Origin: Prochilodus magdalenae
Taxonomy: Eukaryota; Chordata; Actinopteri; Characiformes; Prochilodontidae
Direction of reading: 5' to 3'
DNA: 64,000 bases
Assembly: GCA_024036415.1 (NCBI GenBank)
Contig: JAMWET010002891.1
Location: forward strand, 495,034-559,033
Of this stretch, positions 11,373 to 27,620 are shown one piece after another. The translations under genes and the position numbers were made by a program. The stretch's first letter is position 1; each line of letters starts with the position of its first letter. The notes below the pieces were generated by a model that worked only from the letters and a program-made list of their open reading frames with translations, was not told the origin of the DNA and searched no databases.

Positions 11373-12552
11373 CTTGTGACATTGTTTGATGCAAGTAAAT
11401 GGAAATTTAGCATTACAGTTTGCCGAAAAGTTAGTTCCTTATAGAGAACTATATATATTTTGACCAGGGATGTTCAAACTTTTTTTTGTATGACTACTAA
11501 TTAAACTATTAATTATATTAATATTGCACTGACAATAAATAATCTACATTAGTATGTTGATGTGTATTAGCTCTCATATTGTCACATTAACATCTTAACA
11601 GGGTTTTAAAAGCAAAATCTGGAAAACGTGTAAAAGAAATCTTTACTTGCAGCATTTATACAGTTTTTATATATTATTGTATGTATATCTGGAAAAACAC
11701 AGGTTCTCTTGGAGACTAGTATCAAAGTTTAAATTAAACATGAAGGGCTTTTGAAGGTAGAAATTTCTATGCAAGATGTTAATACTAACACGCAAACAAA
11801 ACAGATGTTCTGTACTTTAGGTTATACAGAACTCCATGCTCACTGCTGAAAAACCGTCACTTTAGTTGTCTTTGTTTCTTATACCTCTGGCATGTGGAAC
11901 CGCAAGAAAATCTATTAATTGAGATTTTAATGGTCAGTATTGTTTCACCTTCTTCAAGGTCATCAAGTTCCATCACTTTGATTAACACAAATATTTAAGC
12001 ATGATTCCCTGCCACAGAAGCTCAGTGATCATGTTAGTTCCTCAGGTGACCAGTCAGTCTGACACTTGCACTATGTAAGTCCTGGCTTACTATATAAAAC
12101 TTTTTTTTTTTTTTTTATGCAAAGAGAATATTTTGTTACTTTATTTTTATTTAACAGAGAGATTCTGTTTATTAATACATTATTTCTCCTAATGTTTTTC
12201 AGTAAATAAATAAACCATTTCTCCCTTCATGTATCTTTCATTCATTTATTTCTTACGCACAGGGGGCTGCTTAACTTCCTTATATCCAAAAATACATATG
12301 TTTGATAATCAGTTGTTCCTATAATGAAGGGCTGACATTTTGGAGACCTTCCTATAAACATCCTGGTTTAGTGTGCTACAGTATATGTATGTATTTTTTT
12401 TCAAAAAGTATCAATTCAAACATGAATGACATGATTTAAGATGTGCAAGTTATGGCTATGTCTTGCTAATATTTCATATTCATGAAATATGAGCTAGTTA
12501 TAATTTTATTATTTTTATGATCACTTTGGATCACAAAATTCCTCAGTCTGGT
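11373..12552. other. Convergent intergenic region between gpr155 and scrn3
   Basis: AT-rich spacer between the two convergent 3' ends, with no gene recognised. On the minus strand, AATAAA signals for scrn3 are possible at 12,245-12,250 (about 300 bp after its stop) and 12,140-12,145, read here as TTTATT. A T-run lies at about 12,102-12,117. Confidence 0.5.
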
Positions 12553-16267
<3,715 letters not shown>

Positions 16268-16861
16268 CCTGCGCAATAAAAACAAGTCAAAATGACCCAT
16301 TACAGAAGTCCGCATACAGAAGGCTCTCCTAAACCTTCTCCATAGGTTTTATTCTTAGAATTACATTTTCCAACTGGTGACATAATTTCACTAATATAGC
16401 AGTAAACGCAAAACTAGACGCCGTTACAAAATTTCACAAAACAGCCAGATAAATTGTAATGTCAACAGACACCAGCTATTCAGCAAGTAAACTCAATATA
16501 CGTACTCTACAGTAGAGAAATAACCTACTCGTTTAAATCCTGCAAATGCTTCGGGATTCAACCGAAATGTCTGACTTTCTCTTTCATTTACCAGTAAGTG
16601 AGATGAAACCGCATAACTTACGTTCCCGGGACGTACACAGCGATTTTGCCGTGCTACAGAAAACATCGATTTGTAAATTAAGTCGATTTTCTACGTGCAT
16701 ATTGCAACATGTCTTTCAGGTAGTTTGTATGAGTTATAGATCAGCGGAAGTGTTCTAACTAAAGGTCACAGTTCACAATCGCACTCCGGAAGCACATTTG
16801 GTCCTAACGTAAACAGATTCGGGACCGCTGCTTTTAGTGGCGTTTTCATTAAGATACAATC
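16268..16861. promoter_or_regulatory. Divergent scrn3-cir1 promoter
   Basis: 594 bp separate the two start codons, which point away from each other. ETS/GABP-type sites lie at 16,745-16,752 (cggaagtg) and 16,786-16,792 (ccggaag), close to the cir1 start, as in many housekeeping bidirectional promoters. No TATA box is seen. The first non-coding exon of scrn3, if present, lies here but cannot be delimited. Confidence 0.6.
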
Positions 16862-19800
16862 ATGGGGAAGTCTTTTGCGAATTTTATGTGTAAGAAGGAT
16901 TTTCATCCAGCGTCAAAATCTAATATAAAGAAGGCAAGTAATGTTCGTTGGAGATTCAGAGGCAATAATTAGATTAAATACGTCGGTTAGCTTCCCTTGA
17001 CCACACATGTATTAACATAGCATATTAGCTAGCAAGCTAGTTCGCTGCTTTTGTACTTTAATTTACTAACTTGTTACATAATGGTACTTGGGTTATGCTG
17101 CGTGACATGAATTTCTGTTCTGTTCACTGAAAGAGTATTTTACGATGACATCTGGTTAGTATCGCTAGCTATTTAATACCCATTCTGGCTAATTTGCCTC
17201 ATTTACGCTGCAAACTAAGCAGCTATTTCGAAATTATGTAATCTTATTACTTGGATTTACCTAAATAAAATCATTAGTTCAGTAACTACAACGTTGGTCG
17301 CGGTTAAATTAGTTGTCATTTATCTTATTCAATAATTTGCCGTTTTTAATGATCGCAAACGAGTTTAGTAATCATTCTTACGGTAAATTAAAACCATCTA
17401 TCATGTGCTTCTTAGGTATGGATGGCAGAGCAGAAATTAACCTTCGAGAAGAAGAAGCAGGAGGACCTAATGCAAGCTTACCTGAAAGAGCAGGAGACCT
17501 ACAACAACAGGTGAAAACATCAATTCAGAAGTACAGTAAATCACACGAGTTAGAAATACTAATATGAATAGATTATTTTTTTGATTGGCAATTTTAAAAG
17601 GCAAACACAAAAAAAAAAAAAAAATGCATGGAATGTAGTTGCATTAGAGCTGAGAGAGGAAAAAAAGGAAGGAAAATGTGCCTGGTGATTTGGACTGAAG
17701 TAGATGGAATCTGGCTCGCTGCTTTTAGAAATGACCAACATATTCAGATCAATTTTAAATTAGACATGCAAACAATCTAAAGATTTAATAACTGATGAAA
17801 CATTATGGCTCATTTTGGTGCATATCAGAGATTCTCTCTTGACAAGTATTTCTTTATTTGTTGTAATCTCTTGGGTATGTCCAATAGGAGAGTGTTATAG
17901 AGACAAGGTGTCTAAATATACCCTTGTGGTTTTTTTTTTTTCTTTGTGCGCCTTCTGTACAACCTTTTGTTTAATAGCAGAAAAAAAAACACAAGACATT
18001 TGCAGGTGTAGATGTCAGGTGTAGAGGTGTAATGTAGCCAAAAGTTTCAGTTAGTCCTGTGAGTGAGGTGTTTTTTCATTTTTCTTCATACATACAATAA
18101 AATTGCATATGAATTTTTCACCAGGTGTACTGCCCTTTTTCCCTTCTGTCTGAACCTAGTGTTGCCATAAGATGGCAGCAGTGTCACCTGTTTATATGAT
18201 GATCTTTCTGCTTGTTGTATATCTTAGGCTGCTAATGGGGGATGATAGAGTGAAAAATGGCCTTAATTTTATGTATGAAGCTCCTCCTGGTGCATCTAAA
18301 GGTAATTATATTCTAAACTGTTTAATTTCAGGTTTAAAACCATGAGCTTTTGTAAAGCCTTGTCCTAATTCTTGTCTTTCTTTCTCTTTTTTTTTCACCT
18401 GCTGACTGAAATTGAGAAGAAGAGACCAAAGAGGTTATTTATTTTGTTAAGATCATCAAGTATAATTATGTATGTATTAAGTGTAACGTTTTTAAACAGT
18501 TTTTTAACCTCTGTTTAATTTGGCCTTAACAGGAAGGAGAAGATGAATATAAGTTTGAGTGGCAGAAGGTTGCTCCTCGTGAGAAGTAAGTACTGCTATT
18601 TGTTGTGCAAGTTGAATTGAATGTAAACTTGTTTTCATGCCTCTCTCATCTCTCCTCCTTTTTTTTTTTCCCCTTTCATTCAGATATGCAAAGGATGACA
18701 TGAACATCCGAGATCAGCCTTTTGGGATCCAGGTAAAGTCTGTTTGTTTGTTTGATTGATTGATTGATTGATCAATCTTGAATTCTCTGTGCGTTTTTAA
18801 GATGGCATTTGCATATTGGGACTCGAGCATGTATTCATTCCATGTTTTTGTTTTTTGTCCTCACACTGTGAACAAACCAGTCTGTGAATTTCTAGTGTTT
18901 ATTCCTCAGGTGCGAAATGTGCGATGTATCAAGTGTCATAAGTGGGGTCACGTGAACACGGACAGAGAATGTCCTCTCTTTGGCCTGTCAGGAATCAATT
19001 CCAGCTCTATGGCAACTGAAGAAGCAGGTATTAATTATACATATAATTAACTATAAAACCTTCACCTAAGTGAAGTTTGTCTGTGTGTAGTTTCTGTATA
19101 TATTTGCTAACTGATTATTTTAAATGGAAAAAATTAGTTTAAATATGAAAGCTCATACATATGGGCATGCTATGGGCATTGGCCATCCTTGTGAATGGTC
19201 TTTGTGCTGTCTCTGTCTAGCCCTAGAAGTGTCAGTGTCACTATCTCAGCGTCTACTTAAGCATGTGTATGAGATTCACTTTCACTATCTGATACTTTTA
19301 TTTGAAAAAAGTTTTTTGTGATAATTTTTGTGTGCAAACTTTTCTTGTACACTTAAACCTAATCTCTAACAAGACATTTGCACTATGTAATTTAAGTGTC
19401 CCATAGCAATTTTACCAGTTGAACAGGGGCACTTGAAATTTTGTGCAAAGAGTCACAAGTAGTGTTTTAGCCTTAGATCAGGTAGATTTAGTTTGGGCAG
19501 TCTCAGTTTCAGTGTTCCAAGATCTTCTGAACCGCTCTTAGTGCAGGAAGCAGTAGTTGTATGTGCTGAGGGCTGTAATCAAAGTGTGTAGCAGTACAGT
19601 AATGTGTTTACTGCTCCTGGGTCTGGCGCTACAGTTCTGAGACTAGCCCCCCTCCTGCGCTTCTAGAAAAATGCAATTATTGTGTATTCTGATTTGCTCT
19701 AACTGCTGCTTTGGCAGAATAATACGGTATGATTTGCCCAGTCAGGGGACGAGTGAGTTGATTTGGTGTCCCTTTCTGTTAACAAAGCCGGTGCTGTGCT

Positions 19801-21701
19801 CCCCTCTGAGGGGGATGCAGACACACATCAATGGGACTGTGAGGCTGTGTTTTGTGCTAACAGGCCCGTCGATGCACCCCTCCGAGTTAATGGCAGAGAT
19901 GCGGAACAGTGGGTTTGCGCTGAAGAAATGTGTCCTTGGGAGGGACGCCACTGTTTGTGATCCAGCACAGGTAATCTCCAGGCCCCCCCACACACACACC
20001 CTCACCCCCTCAGGCTCAAATAAGACCAATGATATCCATGCCCGGTCCTGAGTGAGAAAGAGAGAGAGTGTGATTGCAGCAAAACGGCCAATTATCAGAC
20101 CGGCAGCGCACAGTGATTCCAGTCAGTGCAAGTTTAGTCAAGAGGGCAGGGTTGATGAGACTAACTGCTGAAATTATAGGTGAGCAGAGAAGCAGACACA
20201 CTGCTTATTTTACAGCTTTACATAGCTTATGCTGCTCACTTTGATTTGTCCTTACATAGGCGTTCTAGTTTCTGCTTGTTGACAGCTTGTATACATCTGG
20301 TGCACATCATGTGTGTTTTGTTAAAGTTTGCAAGTTTCTTAGGCGTGTTTGTGTTTATTCTGTAAGTCACAATATGATGCTCTAATGTACTACAGGAGTT
20401 TGTGGCCAGTGAGGAGGAGGAAGATCCTGAAGTTGAGTTCCTTAAATCTTTAACCACAAAGCAGAAACAGAAACTACTCAGGTGTGTATAAAAAGCAGTC
20501 GGAGTTCATAATGAAGATTAATACATTTAGCAGCTCTTTTACAGATATACTTCTATTAAACAAAACAACAGCAAACAACCAAGGAGCGTGGAGGTGGAAT
20601 ACTTTTATAAATATTTACACAGCATAGCAGATCAGTAGAAACGAAGACTGAGCTATTACAGAAATATTAATACGTTAAATGGAGCAACCAAAAAGAGAAC
20701 CAAATATACATTTTTAAAAAATATTTTCTTCTCCAAAAGACTAGAACAATCAAAAAGATATTGTTGTTGTTCTAATCTGCTCCTTCGCTTTTTAAAGAAA
20801 ACTTGACCGCCTAGAGAAGAAAAAGGACAAGAAGAAGAAGAGCAAAAAGGAGAAAATGAAAAAGAAACGTAAGCAAAAGAAAAAGACAGCTGAGAGTTCC
20901 TCAAGCAGCTCCTCAGACAGTTCCAGCAGCAGTGACTCGGATTCAGAGCACGAAAAACACAAAGCGAAGAAAGACAAGAAGAAGAAAAAGAAAAGGAAGA
21001 GAGACTCATCTAGTGATCGCAGCTCTGTTGGCGAGAGCGAGGGAAGAGGCAGAGAAAAGAACAAAGAGCCATGCAACTCAAACCGCTCTCGTAGTTCTGA
21101 CGCCAAGCATAAGGAGAATAAGCACACGTGCACGCGTTCAGACGAGCAGGACAAGAGAGCAGAAAAGGGTCAGAAGTCACCACATGGAAACATCATCAGA
21201 GAGGGAGAACGTAGGAATAATGACAGAGAGAGTAGAAGTCCTCGAAGGAGAGGAGACGAAGGAGGGAAGGATAAGAAAAGACCCAGGGATGCAAACGGAA
21301 CAAACAGGGAGGATGAGAAAAGCAGGAGTCTAAGTAGGGAGAGAGAGAGGGAAAGAAGGGCCAAGCGTAGGGACAGAGATAATGAAAAAGAAAAGGAAAG
21401 GAGTGTCAAAAAGAGGAGTGTGAGTAGGGACCGGGGTAGACATGAAGAAGGAAGGCATCGAAGCCAGGATGGAAATCGAGACGGTGAAGAGAGAAGGGCA
21501 AGGAGGAGCCGCAGCTTCGAAAGAAGTAGAGGAGGAAAAAAAGAAAGAAGCAGAAGTCATGAGAGAGGCAGGGAGAGGGAAAGAAGTGATAAAAGGAGGA
21601 GTGAAAGTGGGGAAAGAGAGAAGGCTGCCAAAGAAAGGCACAGGAGTCGAAGCAGAGATGATGGGAAGAGACGAGAGAAAAGCAGAGAGAGAAAACACTG
21701 A
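16862..21701 (+). CDS. cir1: Corepressor interacting with RBPJ 1, 10 coding exons
   Basis: Exons: 16862-16933, 17416-17510, 18228-18301, 18417(or 18420)-18433, 18533-18585, 18684-18732, 18910-19027, 19864-19970, 20396-20481, 20798-21701, giving about 524 aa (human 450). CIR1 bridges the Notch effector RBPJ to SAP30/HDAC corepressors and also associates with SR splicing factors in nuclear speckles. The N-terminal Cir_N domain starts [20 protein letters not shown] and continues [19 protein letters not shown] zinc knuckle at C126-C129-H134-C141 ([16 protein letters not shown]) follows. Then come [21 protein letters not shown] and [29 protein letters not shown]. The last exon encodes about 300 residues of Lys-rich then Arg/Ser/Glu-rich, low-complexity RS-like tail, longer than in mammals. 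Intron 1 has a GC donor (AAG|GCAAGT). Exon 4 is a 14- or 17-nt microexon with a weak donor (GTTATT). Confidence 0.94.
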
Positions 21702-22371
21702 AAAGTCTCTCGTCCTGCTGGCGCAGTTTAAGCCAGCCCGTGTGTGTTCCTGAGACTTTTGGACACTGTTGCCACGAGCCCACTGTAATGTTTCCCTCTC
21801 TTATAAAGCTCGCTCAGCTGTGAGACGATGTTTTGTTAAGACATTTTATTATGTGTTGTGTAAAGTTCTGGATCAATAGCAGGACAGCTTTTCTCCTGTC
21901 CCTCTGCTGTCAGTCTGCCAATAGAGGGCGGCAGACTGCTGTAGAAAAGGCGACGGAGCAGCATGTAGATGTGATGTGGAGCTCGCCAGTGTTTTTGTAA
22001 AGTTGATAAGATTGCTTACATGCTACTTGGCTGATGCGTGCCTTAGTTAGCCGTTCTGTACCGGAAACACTGCTTTCCAGAAATTCACCTGCAGTCGATT
22101 TAAAAGGGGTCGATTCTCAAAACTCCTGAATGTTTTTATGTTGGTTTATACCGCGGGTTTTTTTTATTGGCATGTTTTCTTTTTTTCTTCTTCCAAAATA
22201 TTAGATATATGACTATTTGTATTTCTTTTAGTGTTCCAGAGATTCAGTTATCTGATCGTAAATTAAATACACAGAAACCCACTTGAGAATCTTGCTTGTT
22301 TGTGAAACAGTACCAAGCTCTGTACTTATGCTTGTAAAGTGTGTCCACTACTCGCCGAAACACTGATTAAA
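21702..22371 (+). other. cir1: cir1 3' UTR and candidate poly(A) signals
   Basis: No reading frame of note. ATTAAA variants at 22,262-22,267 and 22,366-22,371 are the best poly(A) signal candidates. The actual end is not determinable by eye. Confidence 0.4.
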
Positions 22372-24054
22372 ATACGCTTCCAGGTTTAACAGTAAAGCGT
22401 GGTGGTTGCTGCTGAATTTGGTCCAGGTTTTGTATTAGGTATAGAGTAACGCATCTTTCCAAATCCCCTCACAGTTCAGTCCTGCGCTTCACTGATGACC
22501 GCCCAGTTTTCACTCGACAAAACTTCGGGTTTTCTAACTGAACCCTGTACTCTGTGTTTCTGAAGTGTTAGCGGTTTTACGGGTTCTTCGTGATGTCTCG
22601 GATTTTAATGTGAGGGAAAGAAGGGCGCTTCCGGTTCTGTGACGGAAAGGAAATGCATCAGTGGAGTGCAGGTGGTTCGCTGGACTCGGTACAGCGTTTT
22701 CTCCTAGACCTGCTGCAGTTTGTACATCTAGTCTTATATTTCGTCAGACCTTCAAATTTAAGCTACTTGAATTATCACCCAAACTCTAATGGCTTTGCCA
22801 GATCGAACAATAATTGGCCATTAGGCTGAGCAGACGCGGCGCGGCGTATGAAATAGTTGTCGTTTAAGGACCATGATGTAATTTCCTACATGATGAACCC
22901 GTGAGTTTGCGCCCTGAATGTCCGAAAGAGTAGTTTACAGGACAACCAACACTAAATATTTAAAACCCTAACACTTTTAAATGCCTTATTTATTATTTTA
23001 ACTTCAACGACAAGGAAATGGCCTAAACAACGGATCAGTGAACACAAGAAGACAGAGCACACACCCCCCCTGCTCTGCCGTGTAGGTCAGTGGTTTGGTG
23101 GCTGTAGAGTGGTTTTGGACGGAGTTTATAGTTTTAAATCAGTCCGAATTAAACATGTATTTTTAGCACGATATAATACGTTAGGTCTAACTTTAGGTAG
23201 GTGGATTCCGTTTAAAGGCCTCTCAGTAGAACGACACGAGCCTGTCCGGTGCACGCTTGGTGCTGATGCTGTGTCCAGAAGCGGCTCCATCCTGTGCGGG
23301 GTCTCGAGCTTGAGCGGCCTTAGCTGCAGGTCGCGCGGGCGCCGCGTCCCTTTGATCTCACTTTATTGGAGTTCTAGCACAAAGCGGCTCCCAGCACGAG
23401 CATCGCGACAGAAAAAGCTGAGTGACCCTAAAAGCCCCAACAGCTCTAAAAAAAAAAAACCCCTGTGTGTAAATCCTGGCAGCGCCGCGCTGATGAACAC
23501 CGCTCAATTTGGAGTGGATCCGCCATAAACTCGCAGTGGGCTCTCCTACATTAACTTTTAAAAGGCAGCCAATCAAACCGGAGCAGGCGCCCGCTGTCTG
23601 TTAAAGAGCTTTACAAGAGAGGTGAGGAGCTGGTGATGTGTATTAAGCGCTGTTGGTAGCTCGGTGTATGTGTACACGGAGTTTCATGTTTTATATTTCC
23701 TTTTATTTATCCGTTTCAGATGAACGCGAAAATAAAATATCTCGGCCAAATTTCACAGTGTCATTAAACGATAATGGGCCGGTGTCTGTTTGTGCATTTT
23801 ACGCGCGGCGTCGCCGGTACTACGGGCCACCGGCGCACAATAGGAAATGAAAATAATTTTCGTCTATTGCCTTCTGGTCAATTTAGCGCGCTCTCCAAAA
23901 GACGCTTTTTTTCTGGTAACGAGGTTCCCATGCCGGGCTTGGCGCTACAGCCTAATTATGCCACGCTTTCCCCCCCTTCCTTACTGCTCGGACGCTGCGC
24001 TGGACAAACACAAAGGAGTCCGAGCGCATCCCTGGACCCTTTCAGCACCACGTC
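22372..24054. other. CpG-rich cir1-sp9 intergenic region
   Basis: Between the converging 3' ends of cir1 and sp9. The stretch from about 22,600 to 23,900 is visibly CpG-rich (e.g. gcgcggcgtatg, gtcgcgcgggcgccgcgtcc) with an ETS-like cttccggt near 22,630. It could be a CpG island extending from sp9 or hold an unannotated non-coding transcript start. Open frames here (e.g. 23,109-23,528 and 23,774-24,298) have no recognisable domain and look like chance frames in GC-rich DNA. Confidence 0.45.
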
Positions 24055-24625
24055 CACTGATATTCAAATAACAGCCAGAGACCATTTGACTGCGCCGCAA
24101 CAAGAGCATTCGAAATTCTCCATTAGCATATGGCTTTGCCCATTTTTATTTCTATTCAGAAGTGCCAGTCCCCCTAAAAAAGGGGGGAAAACTGTTCCCA
24201 TAACACCAAATCAAGTGCAGCGCTTAGAAAGGCTAAAAGCTGCTTTACGCCTCGGCCCTCTCTTAGATGGACGGTTCCCGTTTGACATGCAAATGTAAGC
24301 AGTTAATTTGAGCGATTAAAATAAATATTCAGGGGGCTTTGTCACCGAACCCCCCTCGGAAAACGCTCCGATAAAGAGCGCCTGAACAAATGATGGCTCG
24401 GAGATTAATTAGATATTTGATAAGACACGAATCCCTAATCGCCAATACAAGACACATGGGGCTGCGATGTGCTCCAAGTCATAATTAATACTATTTAACA
24501 GGATTTTCATTTGGCCATAAAGCGCCTGTTCCGGGGCATTAACTATTGGTTTACCCCTCTGGGAAAGTGTACGGCAAAGGGCGCAGAGCTGCACATTTGA
24601 TTTCTACTGTTTACAAATGAACACA
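24055..24625. promoter_or_regulatory. Candidate conserved non-coding element 3' of sp9
   Basis: Repeat-free sequence dense in homeodomain-type ATTA/TAAT cores (gagattaattagatatttg, cataattaatactattt), mixed with GC-rich blocks. This look is typical of developmental enhancers flanking transcription-factor genes. It may overlap the sp9 3' UTR. Conservation is inferred, not tested. Confidence 0.3.
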
Positions 24626-25514
24626 CGTTATTTCCGCTTTTCTCCTCAGAATAAAGACCAGAAAAGACCCGGTAGATTTGAAGACCCGAGCGAGACATTC
24701 CAGAAAGAACCGCAGTTTCCTCAAAACAAAAAACATTCCCAACAAATACAAACCATTACTACGGCACGTCTTCCAAACAACAACAACAATAAAAACTTTT
24801 CGATTTTAAATCCCTTTAATTACAAAATGAAAGCCTTATACGCGAGACTTTATACAATTAAACATTTATATATTTTTAGCAAGGTAAAGAAAGGAGTAAC
24901 TGAATTTAAATAGCTGTGTTACATACATACTGACATCCACAAAGTGCGTCGAAAGTAAAGAAAACTCCCTGAATTTCAGGATCCACCACAAAACAGTCAG
25001 AGGGGACATTTACAGGGGAGGGGAGGAAAATAACCATGGTGTTTGTGGGTGTATCTACACAGTTCAGCTCAGCTCGCAGTTTTTCCAGCCCTGTTCAGTC
25101 GGGGTCACTGTTTTGCGCACCGATCCAAAGCAAAGATATTCAGACCTCCCTTCGCCTACATTTTAAACGATCGATCGTCCTGCAACGTGTCGATACAGTA
25201 TAGAAATAACCACGCTTAGGCTTCAATATGTATGTCCCACCTCATGAGCTGGGATTACCAAATAAAAACGTTGGTTTTCTCTATCAAAAAACCCTAAACA
25301 GACCGGCTCCAGAACAGCTCGTGAAACTTAAAATAAAAGAAAGAAAATAAATGAAGAAGGAAAAGAAAGAAATGAAAAGATCAAATAAAGAAAGGGGAAA
25401 ACGCCTAAGCCGTCGTCAGAACAGTTTGTGAACTCCTGACCCGTTTCCTTCTCCCGTGTCTTTTAGTCATAGCCTAGAAGTCGTGCTTTTGGCCAGCTGT
25501 GTTGTGACTGTCAG
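24626..25514 (-). other. sp9: Probable sp9 3' UTR and flank
   Basis: Sequence immediately after the sp9 stop on the minus strand. It contains A-rich runs on the plus strand (25,330-25,395) and no second gene. A TTTATT at about 24,147 would read AATAAA on the minus strand, but the end of the transcript cannot be fixed. Confidence 0.35.
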
Positions 25515-27284
25515 TCAGGACTCATGGTGAGGGGACTGCTGCTCTTTGACCGTGACCCGCGGGTTCACCGCCTCTAAGATCAGTTCCGGCGACTCGGACC
25601 TGGGTGTCTCCAGGTTGCTGGTGTCGGTGTCGCTGTCGCTGCCCTTTTTGCCGCCACCCCCGGCCGTGTGTGTCTTAATGTGCTTGCTGAGGTGGTCGCT
25701 GCGCATGAAACGCTTGTTGCACACGGGGCACGCGAAGCGCTTCTCGCCCGTGTGCGTGCGCAGGTGCCGTTGCAGCTCGTCGGAGCGCGTGAAGCGCTTG
25801 CCGCAGAAAAGCCAGTTGCACACGAAGGGCCTCTCGCCAGTGTGCCAGCGCAGGTGCGCCTTGAGGTGCGACGTTTTGCCGTAGACCTTGCCGCAGCCCG
25901 GGATGTGGCAGCTGTGCAGTCCTTTCCTGCGCAGGCTCGCGCCAGCCGGGCCCAGCCGCTCGGCCTCCTGACAGTTGGGGCAGTCGCACGTGGCCCGGCC
26001 CGAGTATCTCCTGGAGGAGCGCGAGGAGCTGGCGATGCTTGAGCCCGCGCCAGAGATCATGGCGTTGGCGGCGGCAGACGTGTCCGTGTAAGCGGGGATG
26101 ACGGTCTTGAAGCCGTCCTGTGCCAACAGGTGCTGGCCGGTTGATAGCAGGTGCGACGCGCTCGGGCTGATGCCCGTGGAACTGAAGGCGGAGTGCGTAA
26201 GCGCGGGGAAGTCAGGGTTGTAGCCGCTCAGTTGGGAGTGGATGGCCTGCGGCGTGCCCGAATGCAGCGACGTCTGCAGCGAACCTGCAGGGTTTTGCAC
26301 GTCCAGCCACGAGCCGGGGCTCGTGTGGACGTCCCACCACGAGCTCGCTCCGTTCGCCACGTCGCCGGAGATGGTGGAGTGAAAGCCGGACTTGTACCAC
26401 GACTCGTAGGGGTGCGCCACACCCACGCGCGGGTACAGAGTCTCCGCGGACGTGTGCACTTTGGAGATGAACGCCGACTGCCCCGAGTCCTGCGAGCTCA
26501 CGCCCGCCGCCGTGTTGGAGAACAAACTGCTGTACTCGCTGGAGAAGGCGGACGACGTCGGGGATGTGGAGGCCAGGCAGAAGGCACTGCTGCTCGCGCC
26601 CGTCGTGGCCGGTAGTCCCGAACTGCTCCGGCTCGTGGCCACGCTGAAGCCCGGCAGGCTAGAGCCCAGGTTGCAGCTGGACGAAGATCTTTTCCACGGG
26701 TGAAATCCGCCTTTGGAGAAGGCGCTGGAGTCGGGTAGCGTGGTGAGAGGACTGGTGTTGCCGATTTTGTTGCAGGTCGCAGCCAGCATGGCTAGCGGGG
26801 TAGTCCCAAAGCGAGGCTCTTCCTGGACAACAAAACAAAGTTTGAAACTTTTTTACTACCAAATAACACTGTTCAGAGAGGAGAGGCGCAAGCGATTAAT
26901 CGAATAATGCTTTTGTTTACAAGCCAAAGTTTAGAGATGTGTCGCGCTTTACGCGGACACTTGTGGAGCTATCGCTAATAATAACAATAAAAGTGTAAAT
27001 AAATGCTCCTCACTAAGATCGAGTCCTCCCTAAATCCACAACATTCCTACAATTTGAAAATGCGACGTTATCAAACAGCAGTATTCAATCATGAAAAAGT
27101 GCTCTCGTTGCTTCTAACATTCACAGCCAGCCAGAGATCAGGCATGTGAAGTTAACACGACGGAACGATGAAGTTTCAGGCATGATAAAGTAGCTAACGA
27201 AGAGTCAAGGGAGAAGGAAATCACGAGCTTCAGGAAGAAGAAAAAACAGCCATCTCCACTTACCCCAAGTATAGACGTAGCCAT
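25515..27284 (-). CDS. sp9: Sp9 zinc-finger transcription factor, 2 coding exons
   Basis: Exon 1 is 27284-27264 (seven codons, MATSILG, donor GGG|GTAAGT). Exon 2 is 26822-25515 (acceptor tgtccag), giving 442 aa. The spliced start [18 protein letters not shown] followed by [18 protein letters not shown] is diagnostic of Sp9 rather than Sp8 or Sp5. [17 protein letters not shown] and [17 protein letters not shown] follow, then the buttonhead box RATCDCPNC (about 283-291). Three C2H2 fingers lie at about 312-334, 342-364 and 372-392. Their recognition residues (KTSHLKA, RSDELQR, RSDHLSK) are the Sp/KLF set for GC/GT boxes. The C-terminus is acidic/Ser-rich. Sp9 acts in the nucleus in limb/fin apical ectoderm and in forebrain interneuron development downstream of FGF/Wnt and Dlx inputs (family knowledge). 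An in-frame downstream ATG at 26,789 is not the start. Confidence 0.96.
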
Positions 27285-27620
27285 AGCCAGGGCCTTTAAT
27301 GCGCTGGATGCTTCGGGACCCTGCTGCTGTTGTGCTCCAGTTTGAGTGGGACAGGGCGCTGTGCTGCTCTCCGTTTGTCCCCAGGCTCAGCTCCCCTCTC
27401 TACACAGTTGTACCCAGCGCCTTCTTTCAAGTATAGCCGGCTGCGACTCTCAGCCAATCGGAGCCGCGGATCCTGCGCGGCCAGTTCGAGCTCCACCAAT
27501 AGGAGGCGCGTCCCTGACAGAAATACTAAAGTAGCGTGTCAATCAATAAACTGGGCTACCGATCCCATCGTCAGGCACCGAGCGATCTGCTCTTTTTAGG
27601 AGCTTTATATTTATATATTT
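27285..27620 (-). promoter_or_regulatory. sp9: sp9 proximal promoter
   Basis: CpG-rich region upstream of the sp9 start, with CCAAT boxes at 27,454-27,458 and 27,496-27,500 and GC-rich blocks (ggagccgcgg, ggaggcgcg). The spacing (about 40 bp apart, 170-215 bp before the ATG) suits a core promoter. Confidence 0.55.

Noticed and set aside
20656..21783. Minus-strand and alternative-frame ORFs across the cir1 last exon
   Set aside because: Low-complexity shadows (Ser/Phe/Leu-rich) of the purine-rich RS-like tail, which is in phase with upstream cir1 exons.
23109..24298. Plus-strand ORFs of 139 and 174 codons in the cir1-sp9 interval
   Set aside because: CpG-rich DNA gives long chance frames. 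No recognisable domain, conserved motif or splice partner.
25546..26615. Plus-strand ORFs opposite sp9
   Set aside because: Antisense shadows of the GC-rich sp9 coding exon; no domain.
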